Shown: positions 1 to 12,127 of the stretch, piece after piece
How positions within the stretch are numbered: the stretch's first letter is position 1
How the letters are laid out: each line of letters opens with the position of its first letter
Source of the DNA: Strobilurus pachycystidiatus
Lineage: Eukaryota > Basidiomycota > Agaricomycetes > Agaricales > Physalacriaceae
Length of the DNA stretch: 64,000 nucleotides
Direction: 5' to 3'
NCBI GenBank assembly: GCA_019915135.1
Contig: JAHLMK010000013.1
Coordinates: 62,001 to 126,000, forward strand
Translations under genes and position numbers: made by a program
Notes under the pieces: model-generated
What the model saw: only the letters and a program-made list of their open reading frames with translations
Database searches by the model: none
What the model was told of the DNA's origin: nothing

Positions 1-358
1 TCTGGCGCGTCACATGGCCTCCACAGGGGAGGGAAGGTAAGTGCGCTGTCCACCACTGCTAAGGCTGGGATCGTTGCAGTAGATTGGGTGAATAGAGTCT
101 TAGAGATGGGAAAACGCACTTCAATGGTTTATCGCTTCCTCATTATTCCCTGATGGCGGACGCGGCGCGATGCGAGAGGGCAGTGAAAGGCGCATTGCGC
201 AATGCATGAGGAGACGAAGTCGCGATGTGCTGACCGCAACAATGAGGGCAAGTGCCAAGTGGCAAATTTGAAATGGCAGATGAACTCACCCAAAATGGAG
301 ACACACTGCACAGCCACTGACGTAAATTGCGCCACATTTCTAAGCACGGAACACAAAA

Positions 359-432
359 TGATTCGACCCAGGCTCGAACTGAGGACCTTCTGTGTGTTAG
401 ACAGATGCGATAACCAACTACGCCATCGAACC
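359..432 (-). tRNA. tRNA-Val (anticodon AAC)
   Basis: Read on the minus strand this is a 74-nt cloverleaf. The 7-bp acceptor stem is GGTTCGA against TCGAATC, with one G-T pair, and the discriminator base is A. The T arm contains GTTCGAGCC, and the anticodon loop carries AAC (complement at 396-398) between CTGT and ACAG stem arms. AAC reads GTT valine codons. There is no intron and the CCA end is not encoded, as expected for a eukaryotic nuclear tRNA. Confidence 0.93.
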
Positions 433-673
433 GCATGTCCTGGCCAAGGGCTATTACTTCATTGCACATTGATAAGTAGGGTGTGAGTCTTGAAACTCGT
501 GGGTGGCGCAAAGCGACCAAGAATCATCTCATCCAAGAGCCTAGAAATTTTCATGTAGATAGACTTTAGATTGACACCTCCCTCGGCAAGTATCCTTGCG
601 GATTGTCCTCATTGTTCACAATGTATGGAGAATATGACATGCTGTCCATAACCCTTTCATGCACTCATACTAC

Positions 674-1760
674 CTAGATTGTTCTCTGAGACCAGTGAGC
701 TATACGTTGCCACGACACAGAGATAACATACCTTCTCTTTGCTCCAGTCAATAATCAAATCCTTCACGCGTGCAGCGACGATATCATTGCATTTCTTGCA
801 GTCAACCTCGCTGATCATCGACTTGTATGCCGCCTTTATTCTCTCGCAAGTCCTGTCTATGGCATGGTCAGTACATGGGGCTCATCAAAATTGTGAGTTC
901 ATGAAGACGTACTTGGGTTAACGTGTCCAAAGACCAACGTTGCCGTTGCCACCTTCCATCTGACCATCGTTTTGTCCTGCGATGCGAGAGTGCATTGCCT
1001 GTTGGGGCGATGAAGCTCAAGAGGCCGCACCAGCATCTTTATTAGCATCCTCTTCCTGCGTTGGTGCAAATCGAAGAGCCTCTTCATATAGCTGGGCCCT
1101 ATCACCTTCCCGACGTCGAGTGAGATGCTTTGGAGGTCGCAGGAAAGTAGATAGGACGAGGCGGCGACGGCAAGATCCTCTGCGTCGTGAATAGCCGCCA
1201 CGACATACACCAGCAGTGGTGCCAGTGCCGCCTGATCCAAGATCGCTGAGAAGAGAGGGGTGCCCTGGCGGGCGTATCTCCGAACTAACAGCCCGTAGCG
1301 CGGAAACAAGTTGATAGCGGTGATAAGCGCTTGCAAGGAAGGTCGGAATTCCGACTGTGTGAACGACATGTCATAGATCGTGTACAGCAGGATGCTCAAC
1401 GTGTCGGACTTCTCTGGAACGGCAGCAAACGTGCTTTCTTCGTTACGAAGAGCGTAGTTGAACATGTTCGCCGACCCACGGGATAATGCCTGGCGGTGGA
1501 CGTGGTAGAGGACATTGTCAGAGGAGATGAGTTGGAAGTTGGGCCGAAACATGCCGTAGGCCAGGCGGTCATGGAACTTGGTGGATACAAGCCGTTCCAG
1601 ATCGTTCGCAGACCAGGGAACGGATGGAGGGTAGTGCTGTGGCGTGACATCGGCGTGAGCCAGCCAGGAGTACGAAGTCGGAGGTTACCTCTGCACCAGC
1701 AGGCGCACTGGAAATCTCGGTTCTTGGGGTAGCGAGGAAAGAGGAATGGCGATCTTGCAT
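674..1760 (-). CDS. BTB/POZ-domain protein, basidiomycete type
   Basis: Four exons give about 290 residues: 1760-1689, 1576-913, 856-732 and a 12-nt last exon 685-674. The intron between 912 and 857 has GTACGT, a TACTGAC branch site and ATAG. The N-terminal third holds the BTB signature seen in many agaricomycete proteins (ISSDN..YHVHRQALSRGSANMF), followed by a helical region and a Cys-containing tail (VDCKKCND). The pattern matches the large basidiomycete family of BTB proteins with no known partner; BTB domains usually mediate dimerisation or Cullin-3 binding. The first exon and the tiny last exon are the least certain parts. No function beyond protein-protein interaction can be inferred. 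Confidence 0.7.
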
Positions 1761-2705
1761 TGTAATTTAACACTCCCTGTAAAGAGGTAGGAGAGCGTAC
1801 CAATGATTCTGTGGACCACTTACCGACCCTTGAGAAATGCTCCAAGACACAGAACGAACCTGGCAGTTTATCTCATACGGGGGGTGGAGTCTCAAGGCAG
1901 AGCAGAGCTCAACCCAGTTGAAGAAGGGAGATAAGCGTGAGTACCTCAAGTGCAGATGACCGCTTCTAGTCTAGGAAGGCAGGTCAAATCGAGCCGCCTT
2001 CCTTTCGTGAATGAATACTGTGAAGGAAGTACGACTTGATCTCACATATGTATGTGAACCCAGCTGCGTGTTGGTGAGTGAACGTGTGATACTTGACCTA
2101 CGTCCAACTATACGCACTCGGAAGTCATTCTGCCCAATATTCATCAGGACTAGTACTTGACAGAGTGGGAAGGAAGGAGAATCACGTTTCCATCTAAGAT
2201 CAGTTGAGGCCTTGTCAGCGTGCACGCACGGAGAAAGTCCAATCATCTAGATTTCTAATCCTGCGGTAAATTCACAGTGAATACCAAAACGATTGCTGCC
2301 GACCTTATTTGAGTTTGGACAGGCCACATCGAGAAGGAGACAGAGAGGCGGTTGTGTTATCTTTTCACATCGGTCTCGAGCTTGGAACCCGCGTTCGTCA
2401 ATGGACACGGACGCTGGGAAACCATTCGTACTTGTCCCAGGTAAAACCCACGAACAAAACATGCTTTGGGTTACCCAATGCATTCCATGGGACATGGCAA
2501 CCAGAGAGCGACCTATCGGATCTGATGCGATCGACAGACTAGATTTCCTTATGGACTTTGACGCGTTCGAGGTGCGTGCATCGTCTTCATACCGCCGCGG
2601 TACTCACTGGCATTGAGAGGAGATGGCGGGAGGTCGGAGGCTGGGCGCGATGCCGGATAAGTACATGAAACCCTGATGGCATCAATTGCCACTGTCCCCA
2701 GAACC
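1761..2705. other. Intergenic, no gene recognised
   Basis: This stretch lies between the divergent BTB and zinc-transporter genes. Short open frames occur on both strands (for example 2293-2616) but none shows a family motif or joins to neighbours through good splice sites. It probably contains both promoters. Confidence 0.5.
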
Positions 2706-4617
2706 ATGTCTTCGAAATCTCTTTTCGTGCTGGTCGCCTTCACCGTGCTCGCCCTACACGCCCACGCCCAGCTGGTGGACCAACAGCCGAATTACCTCAA
2801 TGTTTCCATTCCGGTGCGTCGCTCGCCGACGCGTACCCGACTGTCCTGACGTCGTTCGGCCGCCGTCAGGACGGGGCCATTGCTGAATGCGCCGCGGCGA
2901 AAGAGCTCAGCGCTGTCAAGCACGCCGTCGAGGCACAGCAGTCGCCCATCATGCGCCAAATATTTACCGTGCTCTTTCCCTTCGGTCCGGCGTGGAACTC
3001 GATCCTTGGCACATTCTACATCAGCTCGTATGTTTTTCGGTCACGCGCGTGCAGATCTAAATGAATGACCGTCTCGACAGCGTACCCAACTTCATTCTCG
3101 CCTTCATCCCCGCTAAAATCAATGCCAACACCCTCAACACCATGACCGCCTTCGCCGTAGGAGATCACCGTGAACCACCGATATACACTTACAATCTAGC
3201 GCACAGACTGGCGGCCTGCTTTCTGATGTCTTCTTGCATCTGGTACCACACTCCTTCATGGGTGAACACCAGGACCCTGGGGTGCATTTTGTCATGGTCG
3301 AGGAGAAACGAAACATCCTGATAGGGTATCTCGTCTCCATCCAAAAGCTTCACGCGAGTACTCAAAGCAACACGCAGCCTGGGTATATTCTCTGGATTCG
3401 CGGCATTCTTCTTTATGGAGAAGACACTGCGCGTATTGGGAGGGGGCGAGGAGGACGGACACTCCCATTCCCATTCCCATCCACACACTCACGAACCCCC
3501 CACTGCCCAGGCCTCGGGAGTGTCCCCCTCGGAATCGAGCGATGGATTAAGATCACGCTCAAAGACCGAATCTGGACCGGAGGATCATTCTCCTTCAACT
3601 ACCACTTCCGCGTCAGGGCCTTCAAAACTCTCAGCGTACCTCAATCTCTTTGGGGACTTTGTTCATAACATGTAGCTGCTACTCCACGAACACGCACCCC
3701 TCCGCGATATTGATTTCCATTCACAGCACGGATGGTCTTGCGTACTCCAAAGTTCTGCCATTCCAGGCTGGAAATTAACTTCTCTCTAGGATGGCGGCCT
3801 CGTTCTATGCTTCGCCCATGATTGGGGCGACTACGACGCTTGCGTGTTTCGCACATGAAATCCCACACGAGATTGCGGACTACTCGATTCTGATTCGAAG
3901 CGGTTTCACGAAGAAGCAGGCCATGCAGTCCCAGTTTCTTACCGCTGTTGGCGCTTTCGTAGGTGGAAGCGCGTCCTTGTCTACATCAAGTATCTGACAC
4001 GTCTCATACTTCACGTCTGTCCTAATATTAGGTCGGGTGTGTAATTTCAAAATCACTCTATTGTTTTGCTCACTTACCCACTCAACTAGCACCTTCATTG
4101 GAATTGCCGTTCATAATGCAACGTCCTCTGGTGACCCGCATGCTGATGCAATAGACCTGGCTGCTGGAGTAAGACAAGACGCCTCAGGACTGCTGGGTAC
4201 CACGCTGCAGCTGGCGGATTTGGTTAGCGAGTCCTTTAGCCTCAACCATGCATCTCTGGGCTCAATACAGCGCTACGCCAGGTTATTCCCTTTGTTGCAG
4301 GAGGTTTCCTGTATATAGGTGCCGTTGCTGTCCTTCCAACGTCAGTCCTCATGCTTGCTGTACTCGCACGTCTGATTATGGCTGCTAGACTACTTGCCGA
4401 GAGCAAGAGTGCGACCCAGGCTATTCGGGAGGTGCGGCAGGGTTACTCTCGACTTGCTTTGCTCTTCCTGATCGATATTGCCTATAGTTTGCTGCGATGA
4501 CTTTCGGAGTCGTGTGCATGTTTTTGGTCGCGTGAGTGATATCTATCAGAGTGATATATTTCATGTCATGGCCGTGTCATGGCCGCGAACTAATGTGACT
4601 GCAGATGGAACGAATGA
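2706..4617 (+). CDS. ZIP-family zinc transporter (Zip7/Yke4 type)
   Basis: Members of this group release zinc from the ER/Golgi. The model starts with a signal peptide (MSSKSLFVLVAFTVLALHA) and continues through at least seven introns. Conserved parts in order are the segment LLSDVFLHLVPHSF, a His-rich loop (HSHSHSHPHTHE, near 3463-3500) between membrane segments, the metal-binding motif HNITDG in TM4, HEIPHE in TM5, and a last hydrophobic segment ending VAWNE before TGA 4615-4617. HNITDG only forms if a 15-nt micro-exon (3727-3741) is included between two introns. The ATG at 2706 was chosen because it begins a clean signal peptide. Exon edges in the last third are approximate. The SLC39A7/Yke4 assignment rests on the signal peptide, His loop and HEIPHE. 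Confidence 0.9.
3727..3741 (+). other. 15-nt micro-exon of the ZIP transporter
   Basis: CACGGATGGTCTTGC lies between an acceptor CACAG and a donor GTACTC. Joined to ...CATAACAT upstream and GATGGCG downstream it encodes ITDGLAM, completing the family motif HNxTDG. Skipping it removes the metal site. Confidence 0.85.
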
Positions 4618-5434
4618 TTAGTCGGGGAGAGAGGAGCCGAATGCGTCTCAAAGATATAGAACACAATAGTATTCAATCAATAGAGCCCGGACCTTGACGC
4701 GCACATACATCATGCCGAGTCTATGTCATATAGTGGGTTCGTGTGGAAGATCATTACGAAGACAGATGGACCTTGTAAGAAGTTGCCCAAACAAGCGAAG
4801 ACATTTATTTGCAGCGATCCGGGTGCATTCCGTGTACCCTGCGTGTACCAGTACCTACCGGAATAGGCTTGGGTTTGGGTGGCTGGAAGGCGCCGACATT
4901 GGGCCTGAAAACCACTCGGCGCCACCCGGTACGATCGTGCCGAAGAACGTGCGTGAAGATACCCAATGGTCGTTACGTCAGGGCTTACTTTTGCTCAAAG
5001 CGATAGAGCCGAACCTTTTTCTGTCCCTCTACCACCATCTACTCTGCACGAATCTGCCAGCATCTGTAGATTGGTCCTGCATCGGGTCGTTCCTTGCGCG
5101 CGCACCATATAAAGCGCTCAACAGCACTCGTGGACACCCCAGAGGTCAGCATGCGACCAGCTCTTACCGGCCATATGTGCTGACGACAGCATTTCACTCT
5201 GTGCTGCACAGCGAGCTCGCGCCGCAATCATCCCCTCTCGCCGCCATCCGCCGTCCTGCCGGGGCATACTCCCACCGTCACCCAAGCCGTAACCTCAAAA
5301 CGTCAGACTCCGCAGAATTTGTTTGGTCGTCTGCCGGACGCCAACCGCGGCCCACATCATCAGAACGAGCCAGTCCGCCCGACCCGAGTACCCACCTCTA
5401 CCTGCGCATCTCATCTCTGACCGCCACCACCACA
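4618..5434. other. Intergenic / 5' region of the Nudix gene
   Basis: There is no recognisable gene. The frame of the Nudix gene happens to stay open from 4694 down to its ATG at 5435, but this upstream part has no domain, and the family protein fits the shorter start. It probably holds promoter and 5' UTR. Confidence 0.5.
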
Positions 5435-6079
5435 ATGGGCACCAACAAAGGACGCGCTACTCCCCGCATCGTGTGCTGTGCGATCCCCATAGCTCGCGCC
5501 GCGGGCAAGGTGCTTGTCATCACCAGTCGCAAACGGCCGAACAGCTGGGTCTGTGAGTGCTCTTTTTCGCCTTGTCCCATTCCCCCGATGTTTTACCCGT
5601 TCCCTCTCTTCCGTGCCGAACGAACGCTGACTTTGTCTCCTCTTCTCTTCGCTCGGCCCCGCTCAGTGCCAAAGGGTGGCTGGGAATCATCAGACGTAAA
5701 GCTGGAGGATGCTGCGTCGCGGGAAGCCTTGGAAGAAGGTCTTAACCTCTGTCCCTCTATCCGTCTCCTCACCTCCTGATTATCCCTCTCTGCGCTGCCT
5801 CCTTTTTCCCGCAACCCTTGTGTTTTGACGCAAATCAACCTGCACACCACAACAGCCGGCGTCCGCGGCACAATAACACGCTTTGTCATAACGATACCGA
5901 CACCCTCCGCCACATACCATTTCTACGAGCTCGATGTCAACTCGCTCGAACAGACTTGGTTGGAGTCCCACGAACGGAGAAGAGAATGGGTCGACTACGC
6001 CGAGGCCGTTAGGCGACTGGAATGGAAATCCGAGCTGTCACAGGGCTTAAAACTGTCATCGTTGGCGCCTACACGGTGA
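5435..6079 (+). CDS. Nudix hydrolase, diphosphoinositol polyphosphate phosphohydrolase type
   Basis: Exons 5435-5552, 5667-5738 and 5856-6079 encode 137 residues. The Nudix box is assembled across both introns: PKGGWE, then REALEEAGV, giving the GG...REx2EEAG core that binds Mg and cleaves the pyrophosphate. Basic residues just before (ITSRKRPNSWVLPKGG) and the PKGGWE form are typical of the Ddp1/Aps1 (DIPP) group, which acts on inositol pyrophosphates, diadenosine polyphosphates and polyphosphate. Length is close to small fungal DIPPs. Both introns have consensus GT-AG ends and keep phase. A role in phosphate and inositol-pyrophosphate signalling is inferred from the family only. Confidence 0.9.
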
Positions 6080-8541
6080 CCAGCCTGTGCGTCTCCGTGG
6101 TCGATCGGATGGTCCAAAATAGTCGTGGAAACGACTCTTCCGACTCTTTTCCCTCACACACATTTGACTCTTTTGACATCGCATTCCCCACATCCATAGA
6201 GCATTGGACTGCAGGCGCATTGAAAGACATCAGCTCACTTTTTTTACTTCACCCCTCCTACTCTTGTTACCTTACCTGCCATTTACTAACGATACCCGCA
6301 CTACACAACCCCCACATTTCGCTGTTTTCTCCGCACATCGCCGTCCCCTCGCCACACACCAATTAGACAGATGTAATTCTAGCGTACAGTACATGAATGC
6401 TCGTGGATTCTATACTATCCCCTGCAATATCCGGAAATACCTCTCTCATGTCATCCTCGACAACCAACAGGGCGACATCGTCTAACCAGTGACAGAGAGG
6501 GCTGCCCCCAAATCATTCCTCTTAGATAAACGGGCATCTGCCCGCCAAGGTACGTGTATAGCCCTTGCATGTGTAGTCAAACATGCAGTCCATGGTCAGC
6601 ACACAATCTCGATGCCGTCGGATTTTTTCTAGAGCACTCCCATATGCATTGCTTGGCATTTTGCTTCATGTATATCATTCTTTGACACGAAGATCACGCA
6701 GTATTTGGAAGGAAACTGCAAGACCAAGGTATACATGAGCGAAAACGCCGGCGACGTACGACAGAGGTGCGGTGACTTCCTGACGACGGGGCAGCGTCGG
6801 TGTCTGCATTTGCATCTGAATACTCTCTCGCATACTACTTGCCGGCGGTGGGGCAGTTTTCCTTGATGAATAAATTGATCACCATGCGCCACTCGGCGCT
6901 CGATATTACCAGAAATTGAACTGAACTTCAGACAAGATAAACCATCCGACTCGAGTTTGGGGCGATATGGGATCGTGTGCGCACGTTCAGAGCGGACATA
7001 AGTACCTACCTTTGGATGATGGACACATACTTGGTCACAGGCTCAATATATAGTCAGGTGGTGGTCGAAAGCGCACGTTCCAGGATTTGACTGCTTTTGC
7101 GACTCAGAGTGGGCGAACCTTGATCATAATGCACTAGTTCCATGGGGCTCGATTGGCTCGAAGCTACCATTGCCGTGGTGTCTGTTCTGACACATCACTG
7201 GCTCATCGAAGGCTGCTGTAGATGGGTTCCCCACTGAAATCCATCGTAATTGGACTCTGGAGCTTCTGCCCGGCGGGAGATCACCGACTCACGACTGTCG
7301 CTCGACAGCCGAGCCTCGAGGACGGCCATACAGTGTATACTTGTCCCCCCATTAATATCTTCTCAAACTCGACTCTTCGTAGGATTACGGCTGACGAACA
7401 GCCTTCCATGGTGCAGTCCCTCCCATTTGTCAAGGACAACGACACCCTGGACTCAGTTTTCCGCACTGCGGCTGTCTTCCCTCTTACCTGACAGCTATCG
7501 GCACTTCTCGTCGCTCCAAATGCCGGGCTTTGTTTGCCCTGAACTGTGCCGGATAGCTGGATCCCTACACGCTCCTTCCTATAAGGAAGGTGTCGTTCCT
7601 CTTCGAGAGGCACTCTGGTTTCCCTGCAGCACCTTCAGAAATTCGAGACACTGGAATGGGCCGGGGTTGCCCCACGGTATAGTACTAGGAGAGAAGCATT
7701 GAAGACCTGCGTTTTTCGGTCCTGCCGATCTGACTCACTACTGTCAGTGCACCTAGGACTTGCTATGCGCTTTGTTTCTGTTGGAGGAGGCAGAACGGCG
7801 AGAAGAATCGGAAACAGTCATCGAGAGATGCAGCGCGACGCCAGAGCCGGTGGGCAGACTTCTAGATCAAGCGATGCGATGTGTACCAACGAATGGGCTC
7901 AAAGATCACTGGAGATGTTATCCTTCAATACCGGTGAAGTCCGGGTCAACGCGACTGAAGATACGTATAGAAAGATACCAATGGACACGCTGAAAAGGTT
8001 ACTCCGATCTTTTCGACGTATAGTGTCCCAATCTGCGAAAGCCTCAAGCCCAAGCCTCTCCGGGGACCAAGTCGAGTTCACCCACCACGAAGCTCTCGCG
8101 AAATCCTTCGAAAAAAGAGGCTAAACGTCGAGCATGGGCGTCCGACCGGCCGAAGATGGAGGAGTAAATCAATTGGTCACAGATGCCGCCATTAGTAGGA
8201 TCCAATGCGGTGACAAAGTTGAAAGCAAATCGAGTAAGACTGCATATCACCACCAGGGTGGTACAATGTGAGTAATAGGTCGATCGACTAGAGGAATCCA
8301 ACGAAGGGCCGCCGAGGAGCTTTAGAAAGGGTAGTCTCACCACTCAAGGAAGCGATCTGCTTGATTTGAGACGTAAGTAAGCGCGTTGGCATCCCCAGTG
8401 CCAAAAGGAGAGGCTGCGCCGAGTGTTTGGGATACGCCTAGCCGAGGCCATACACGTTGATGAGGCTTACGCAGAAGCAGCTGAACTTGATTACGGTGGT
8501 TGAACTGAGAAGACTACGGAAGACCGGTCCGAGTGAACACA
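6080..8541. other. 2.4 kb without a recognised gene
   Basis: The first 300 bases look like 3' UTR of the Nudix gene. Beyond that, open frames at 7222-7702 (+), 7699-8124 (+) and 8044-8343 (-) give low-complexity or unfamiliar peptides with no motif and no good partner exons. A lineage-specific gene cannot be excluded. Confidence 0.4.
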
Positions 8542-9647
8542 ATGTGGCTGTGCAAGACTCTTGAACAGTCATTCACACCTTTGACTCAGACCACCATGTA
8601 TCCCTCCGAAGAGGAGAGACTGGTTATTGATGCTGCAGAGGCGCTTATGATTGAGACCATGGCGCGTTACGATCCGTCCCACGACGCCTATCACGGTACC
8701 CCCTTCGCGTTGCTTGCCTCTTGAGTCTCTCTAATCGAAATACAGTGCAACGCGTCCGAAAGACAGCGCTGGCCATTGCCAATTCTCTCCCGTCCACACC
8801 AGATCTCTTTGTTGTGGAGCTGGGTATGGCATTCCAACAACGTCTTTCATACAGAAATATGAATAGAATCCCGTTCCAGCGGCCCTCTTGCATGACGTCC
8901 TCGACAAGAAGTATGTCTCTGCAGAGCTGGCAGCAGATCCTTACGCGTTTTTTGTCCCCTACTTTGAGGCCTGGACTAAGGACACCAGCATTGATATCAT
9001 CGCCGACAGTCGAGCGCGTTTGATTACTCAGGTTATTGACAACGTCTCATGGAGTACCGAAAAGAAACGACGCGCATCTGGAGATTGGGGCACATGGCAC
9101 CAGAATTGCGTAGAGCTGCATTGCGTCCAAGATGCAGATAGGTTGGACGCCATCGGTGCTTTCGGTCTGGTTCTGTTCCCTCCAAGCTTGCGACTGCATA
9201 TCAATCTGACGCGCGACTTGCAGGAATAATGAGATGTGCTGCATACACTGCTGCCACCAAGACGTACGTGGCTTCCTTCCTTCCTCTCAACAAATATCTC
9301 AGTATACGCCTGTCAGCCCTCTTCACACACCGCCACAAGATCCAGCTCTTCCCACGTCGGGCGTACAGCACTTTTATGACAAACTCATCAAAATTCAAGC
9401 TCAGTTGAAAACCGAACCAGGACGCATCATGGGACAGAAACGCCACCAAGTTGTTCGTTGATTACCACCCATTTCAGCGGTCCTGCATCTGACGAGCCTT
9501 GAAGATATTGGACTTCCTGGGTGCGGTTCAGGACGAGGCAAACTGCACCATCGGAAGCTAGCGTTTGAAGCCCATGTCCAAATTGGACTGCGATGCGGGG
9601 TGCCGAATGCTACATTAGACGACTTAGGCCCTGGCAATAAAACGTAG
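8542..9647 (+). CDS. HD-domain metal-dependent phosphohydrolase (YedJ-like)
   Basis: Exons 8542-8695, 8746-8823, 8880-9164, 9224-9263 and 9317 onwards keep a single frame. The HD signature is complete: His in HDAYHVQRV, the HD pair in AALLHDV, and the distal Asp in DADRLDAIGAFG. The C-terminal part (VQHFYDKLIKIQ...QKRHQ) also matches the YedJ-like branch of the HD superfamily, which is predicted to hydrolyse phosphate esters or nucleotides; the substrate is unknown. ATGs at 8542 and 8596 are both possible. The last intron near 9460-9480 is uncertain, so the true stop may lie before 9647. The gene converges on RFC3. Confidence 0.8.
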
Positions 9648-9693
9648 ATGGAGTCGAGTACAATTACAAGTGTATGATATTACAATGGTCCAA

Positions 9694-11276
9694 TCAATCG
9701 AACATATCCATCTCCATCGCCATATCATAGAAAAAGTGCTAATCAGGTCCTTTCTATTAGCTACTTTCCTGCAGGGAGAAGGGTTAAGTTCGTACCTTGT
9801 AGATACTCATGACCTTGACGACCCACGCCTCCAGATGATATATCTTCTTGCTCCCGATTCGCATGCGGACCTCCTGATTTAAATGAGCTCCAGAAATGTT
9901 ACGATGCCAACTGTACTTGCATATATCGCTGCCCAGTGCATGATGTCCGCTCGGATAGATTCATCCACCTTGCTCACCACACGGTCCGCCACCGTCTGCC
10001 GAGCCGTCAATTACAAGTGCGTCTGGAGGAGAAACTTGACGTACCTTGAGGATGACCGTAGGGGGAATGCAGTGGCTCAGTAGCTCGTAGAGTTTCTGGC
10101 GCACCTCCATCACGCGCGCAGGTGATTGTTCAGCGATGATCATATCCGCCACCTTATGGCAATAGGTCTCCCAGTCCGGTTTCGCTATCGTCAAAGAGCC
10201 CGAGAGATCAGGACTACGATGCACAAGTCAGTACTACAACAGTGCAGCAGGTGCAATACACTCACGACTGCATTTTGAGAGCCTCTAAGACAAGTATCGC
10301 CTTGCGCATATTGCCCTCGGAGTCATCGATAATTTTGTCAGCAGCTTCGGGCGGTAAATCGAATCCAGCTCGTTTGGATACGTATTGCATGACGGTTTGC
10401 ATCTTGTGGAAAGGTTGGTATCACATCAGTGCGACAATGTACGGACGGACCTCTTCCCTTCTAGGTGCCGCGACGCGTACTAAAAGACATCGACTTTTGA
10501 TGGGTGCGATGAGCCGACTGGTGCTGTTAGCGCATAGAATGATTCGCATGTTGCTCATGTATTTTTCCATGGTTCGACGAAGGGCAGCCTGAGCGTCACG
10601 CGATAGAGAATCGGCTTCGTTGATGATCACGACTAGAAGCTGGTGAAGCAAGGTACGGTACAAATAGCAAGAGAACGAACCTTTGAATCGTTGCTTTGCA
10701 TTCAAGTCTACCTGCTGAGTTTGCGCAATCTCTTTCAGCAGCTCTTGAATAACCACTCGGTCGTAGTTTCCCGCCTCACTGCCCGGAGTCAGAACGATGG
10801 GAATAGCGCGGGCTCGCGGTCGAACCTTGGCGTAATTTCTATGTGAAAATTGCTTTGGACAATATTGACCTCCACTTTTCGTCTCGAGGGCGTAAGAAAG
10901 ACGCGTTGGTCAATTTTGAGCTGAAAAGAAATCTTTCAGACGCTGGCCAAGGGCGAGAAGGTTTGGAGAGGCACCTTTTCCACTCCGGCACCGAAGAGTT
11001 CGCGCAGAGTGCACGTTATACGCGTCTTTTTGCCGGCACCAGATGGACCATAGAATAGAATGTGGGGAAAATCGCCTGTCGCAGCCTGGACAGTCGGTAT
11101 GCTAAGCATTTTTGGTTGGTGCAGGTGGCCCAGTTTCTCACCAGAGATTTGAGGCGTGCTGAGAGGTCTTCATGGTAATGGAGGGTATCAAGAGTTCTTG
11201 GGCGGTACTGTAAGGGATGTGAGCCTTTGCGCTCGTAAACGGAGGGGAATCGCACCTGGTCAACCCAGAGAGACAT
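9694..11276 (-). CDS. RFC3: Replication factor C subunit 3 (clamp loader; Rfc5 in budding yeast)
   Basis: RFC loads PCNA onto primed DNA. The start MSLWVDQ joins by splicing to YRPRTLDTLHYH, the conserved opening of this subunit. Next come Walker A (GPSGAGKKTRI), the Walker B variant NEAD in VVIINEADSLSRDAQ, and the SRC motif (IKSRCLLVRV) that carries the arginine finger acting in trans. The C-terminal collar domain follows. About seven introns are needed. One of them (9920-9874, 47 nt) begins with GCAAGT, a GC-AG intron, because only that junction restores YEVRMRIGSKK. The tail ...MSIYK is followed by an intron and a short acidic end (MAMEMDMFD), stop at 9694. The domain order and the NEAD motif identify RFC3 rather than RFC2, 4 or 5. 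Confidence 0.92.
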
Positions 11277-12127
11277 GGCCGGATAGAATCAAGAGGATAG
11301 TAACAAGACGCGTGACTGTGGCCACGCGATCTGTGACGATGAGACGTGCGGCTGCCGGTCCGACCCATTGGACCATGTTCCCGGAACCAGCATTGAGTAC
11401 ATGCGCGACTACTGAAAGTCACCGTTGAAACCTATCTTTGATTTAACAACATTCGCTAACTGGACTTCTTGGTCAGTCCTTATCATACGACACAAAACTC
11501 ACCTGCCCGACCTTGCCGTCAACTTGAACTTGAAACTTGATTTGACCAGCGCTAGCCAAACTTCTCGGCCAGTTCCTATCACTGGAGTATAACATGACAC
11601 TATTTGTGGACTTGTGCATCCCCTTCGAATTCGACTGTAGCGCCAATCTCACGAGTCGCTTGTATTTGGCTCAGTAGGCTGGATCACAGCTTTGTCTACA
11701 TTTCGCAGTCACTCTTGAGTCTTCGCATCCGCCACATGAAACTCCGATGCCTATTGTACTGCTCGGCATGCGTATGGTCGCCCGACCTATCTACCTCGGT
11801 ATAGGCGAGCGGGCCCGAACGCCAAGGCGGTCCGACTTCCCTTGCTTTCACCCCAACTCAGCTAAATCGGTCTTCCCCACTCTATTGCCTGCGACATACT
11901 AAACCCCCATCTCCGCCATTTCGTACAGTCGCCCTTTGAGGGCTAAAGATCTTTCGGGCACCTCCAGTCGTTTCATCGCTGAGCTGCTGTCACCATATGC
12001 CGTAGAGTCGACTCGGATCCATCCCTCTTTCGGATCCCTCTTACCTGGACCGGACATCATTTATAATAACTCTGCTCTCCACCATCATCAATAGCTTCCC
12101 CAAAGTCATAACTTCGACCATCACACA
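11277..12127. other. Intergenic, divergent promoter region
   Basis: It separates RFC3 and the NTF2-like gene. There is no coding signal. A degenerate direct repeat of about 30 bases (near 11455 and 11551) is visible, and the last 300 bases are pyrimidine-rich, as in fungal 5' regions. Confidence 0.5.

Noticed and set aside
2293..2616. Possible small gene upstream of the ZIP transporter
   Set aside because: No motif and no splice partners; overlaps equally long frames in other phases.
4694..5779. 361-codon open frame ending inside the Nudix gene
   Set aside because: Upstream part has no domain, and the frame runs into the first Nudix intron; the three-exon model with the complete Nudix box is clearly better.
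7250..8124. Possible gene in overlapping plus-strand frames
   Set aside because: Peptides look random and change frame without good introns; left as unassigned DNA.
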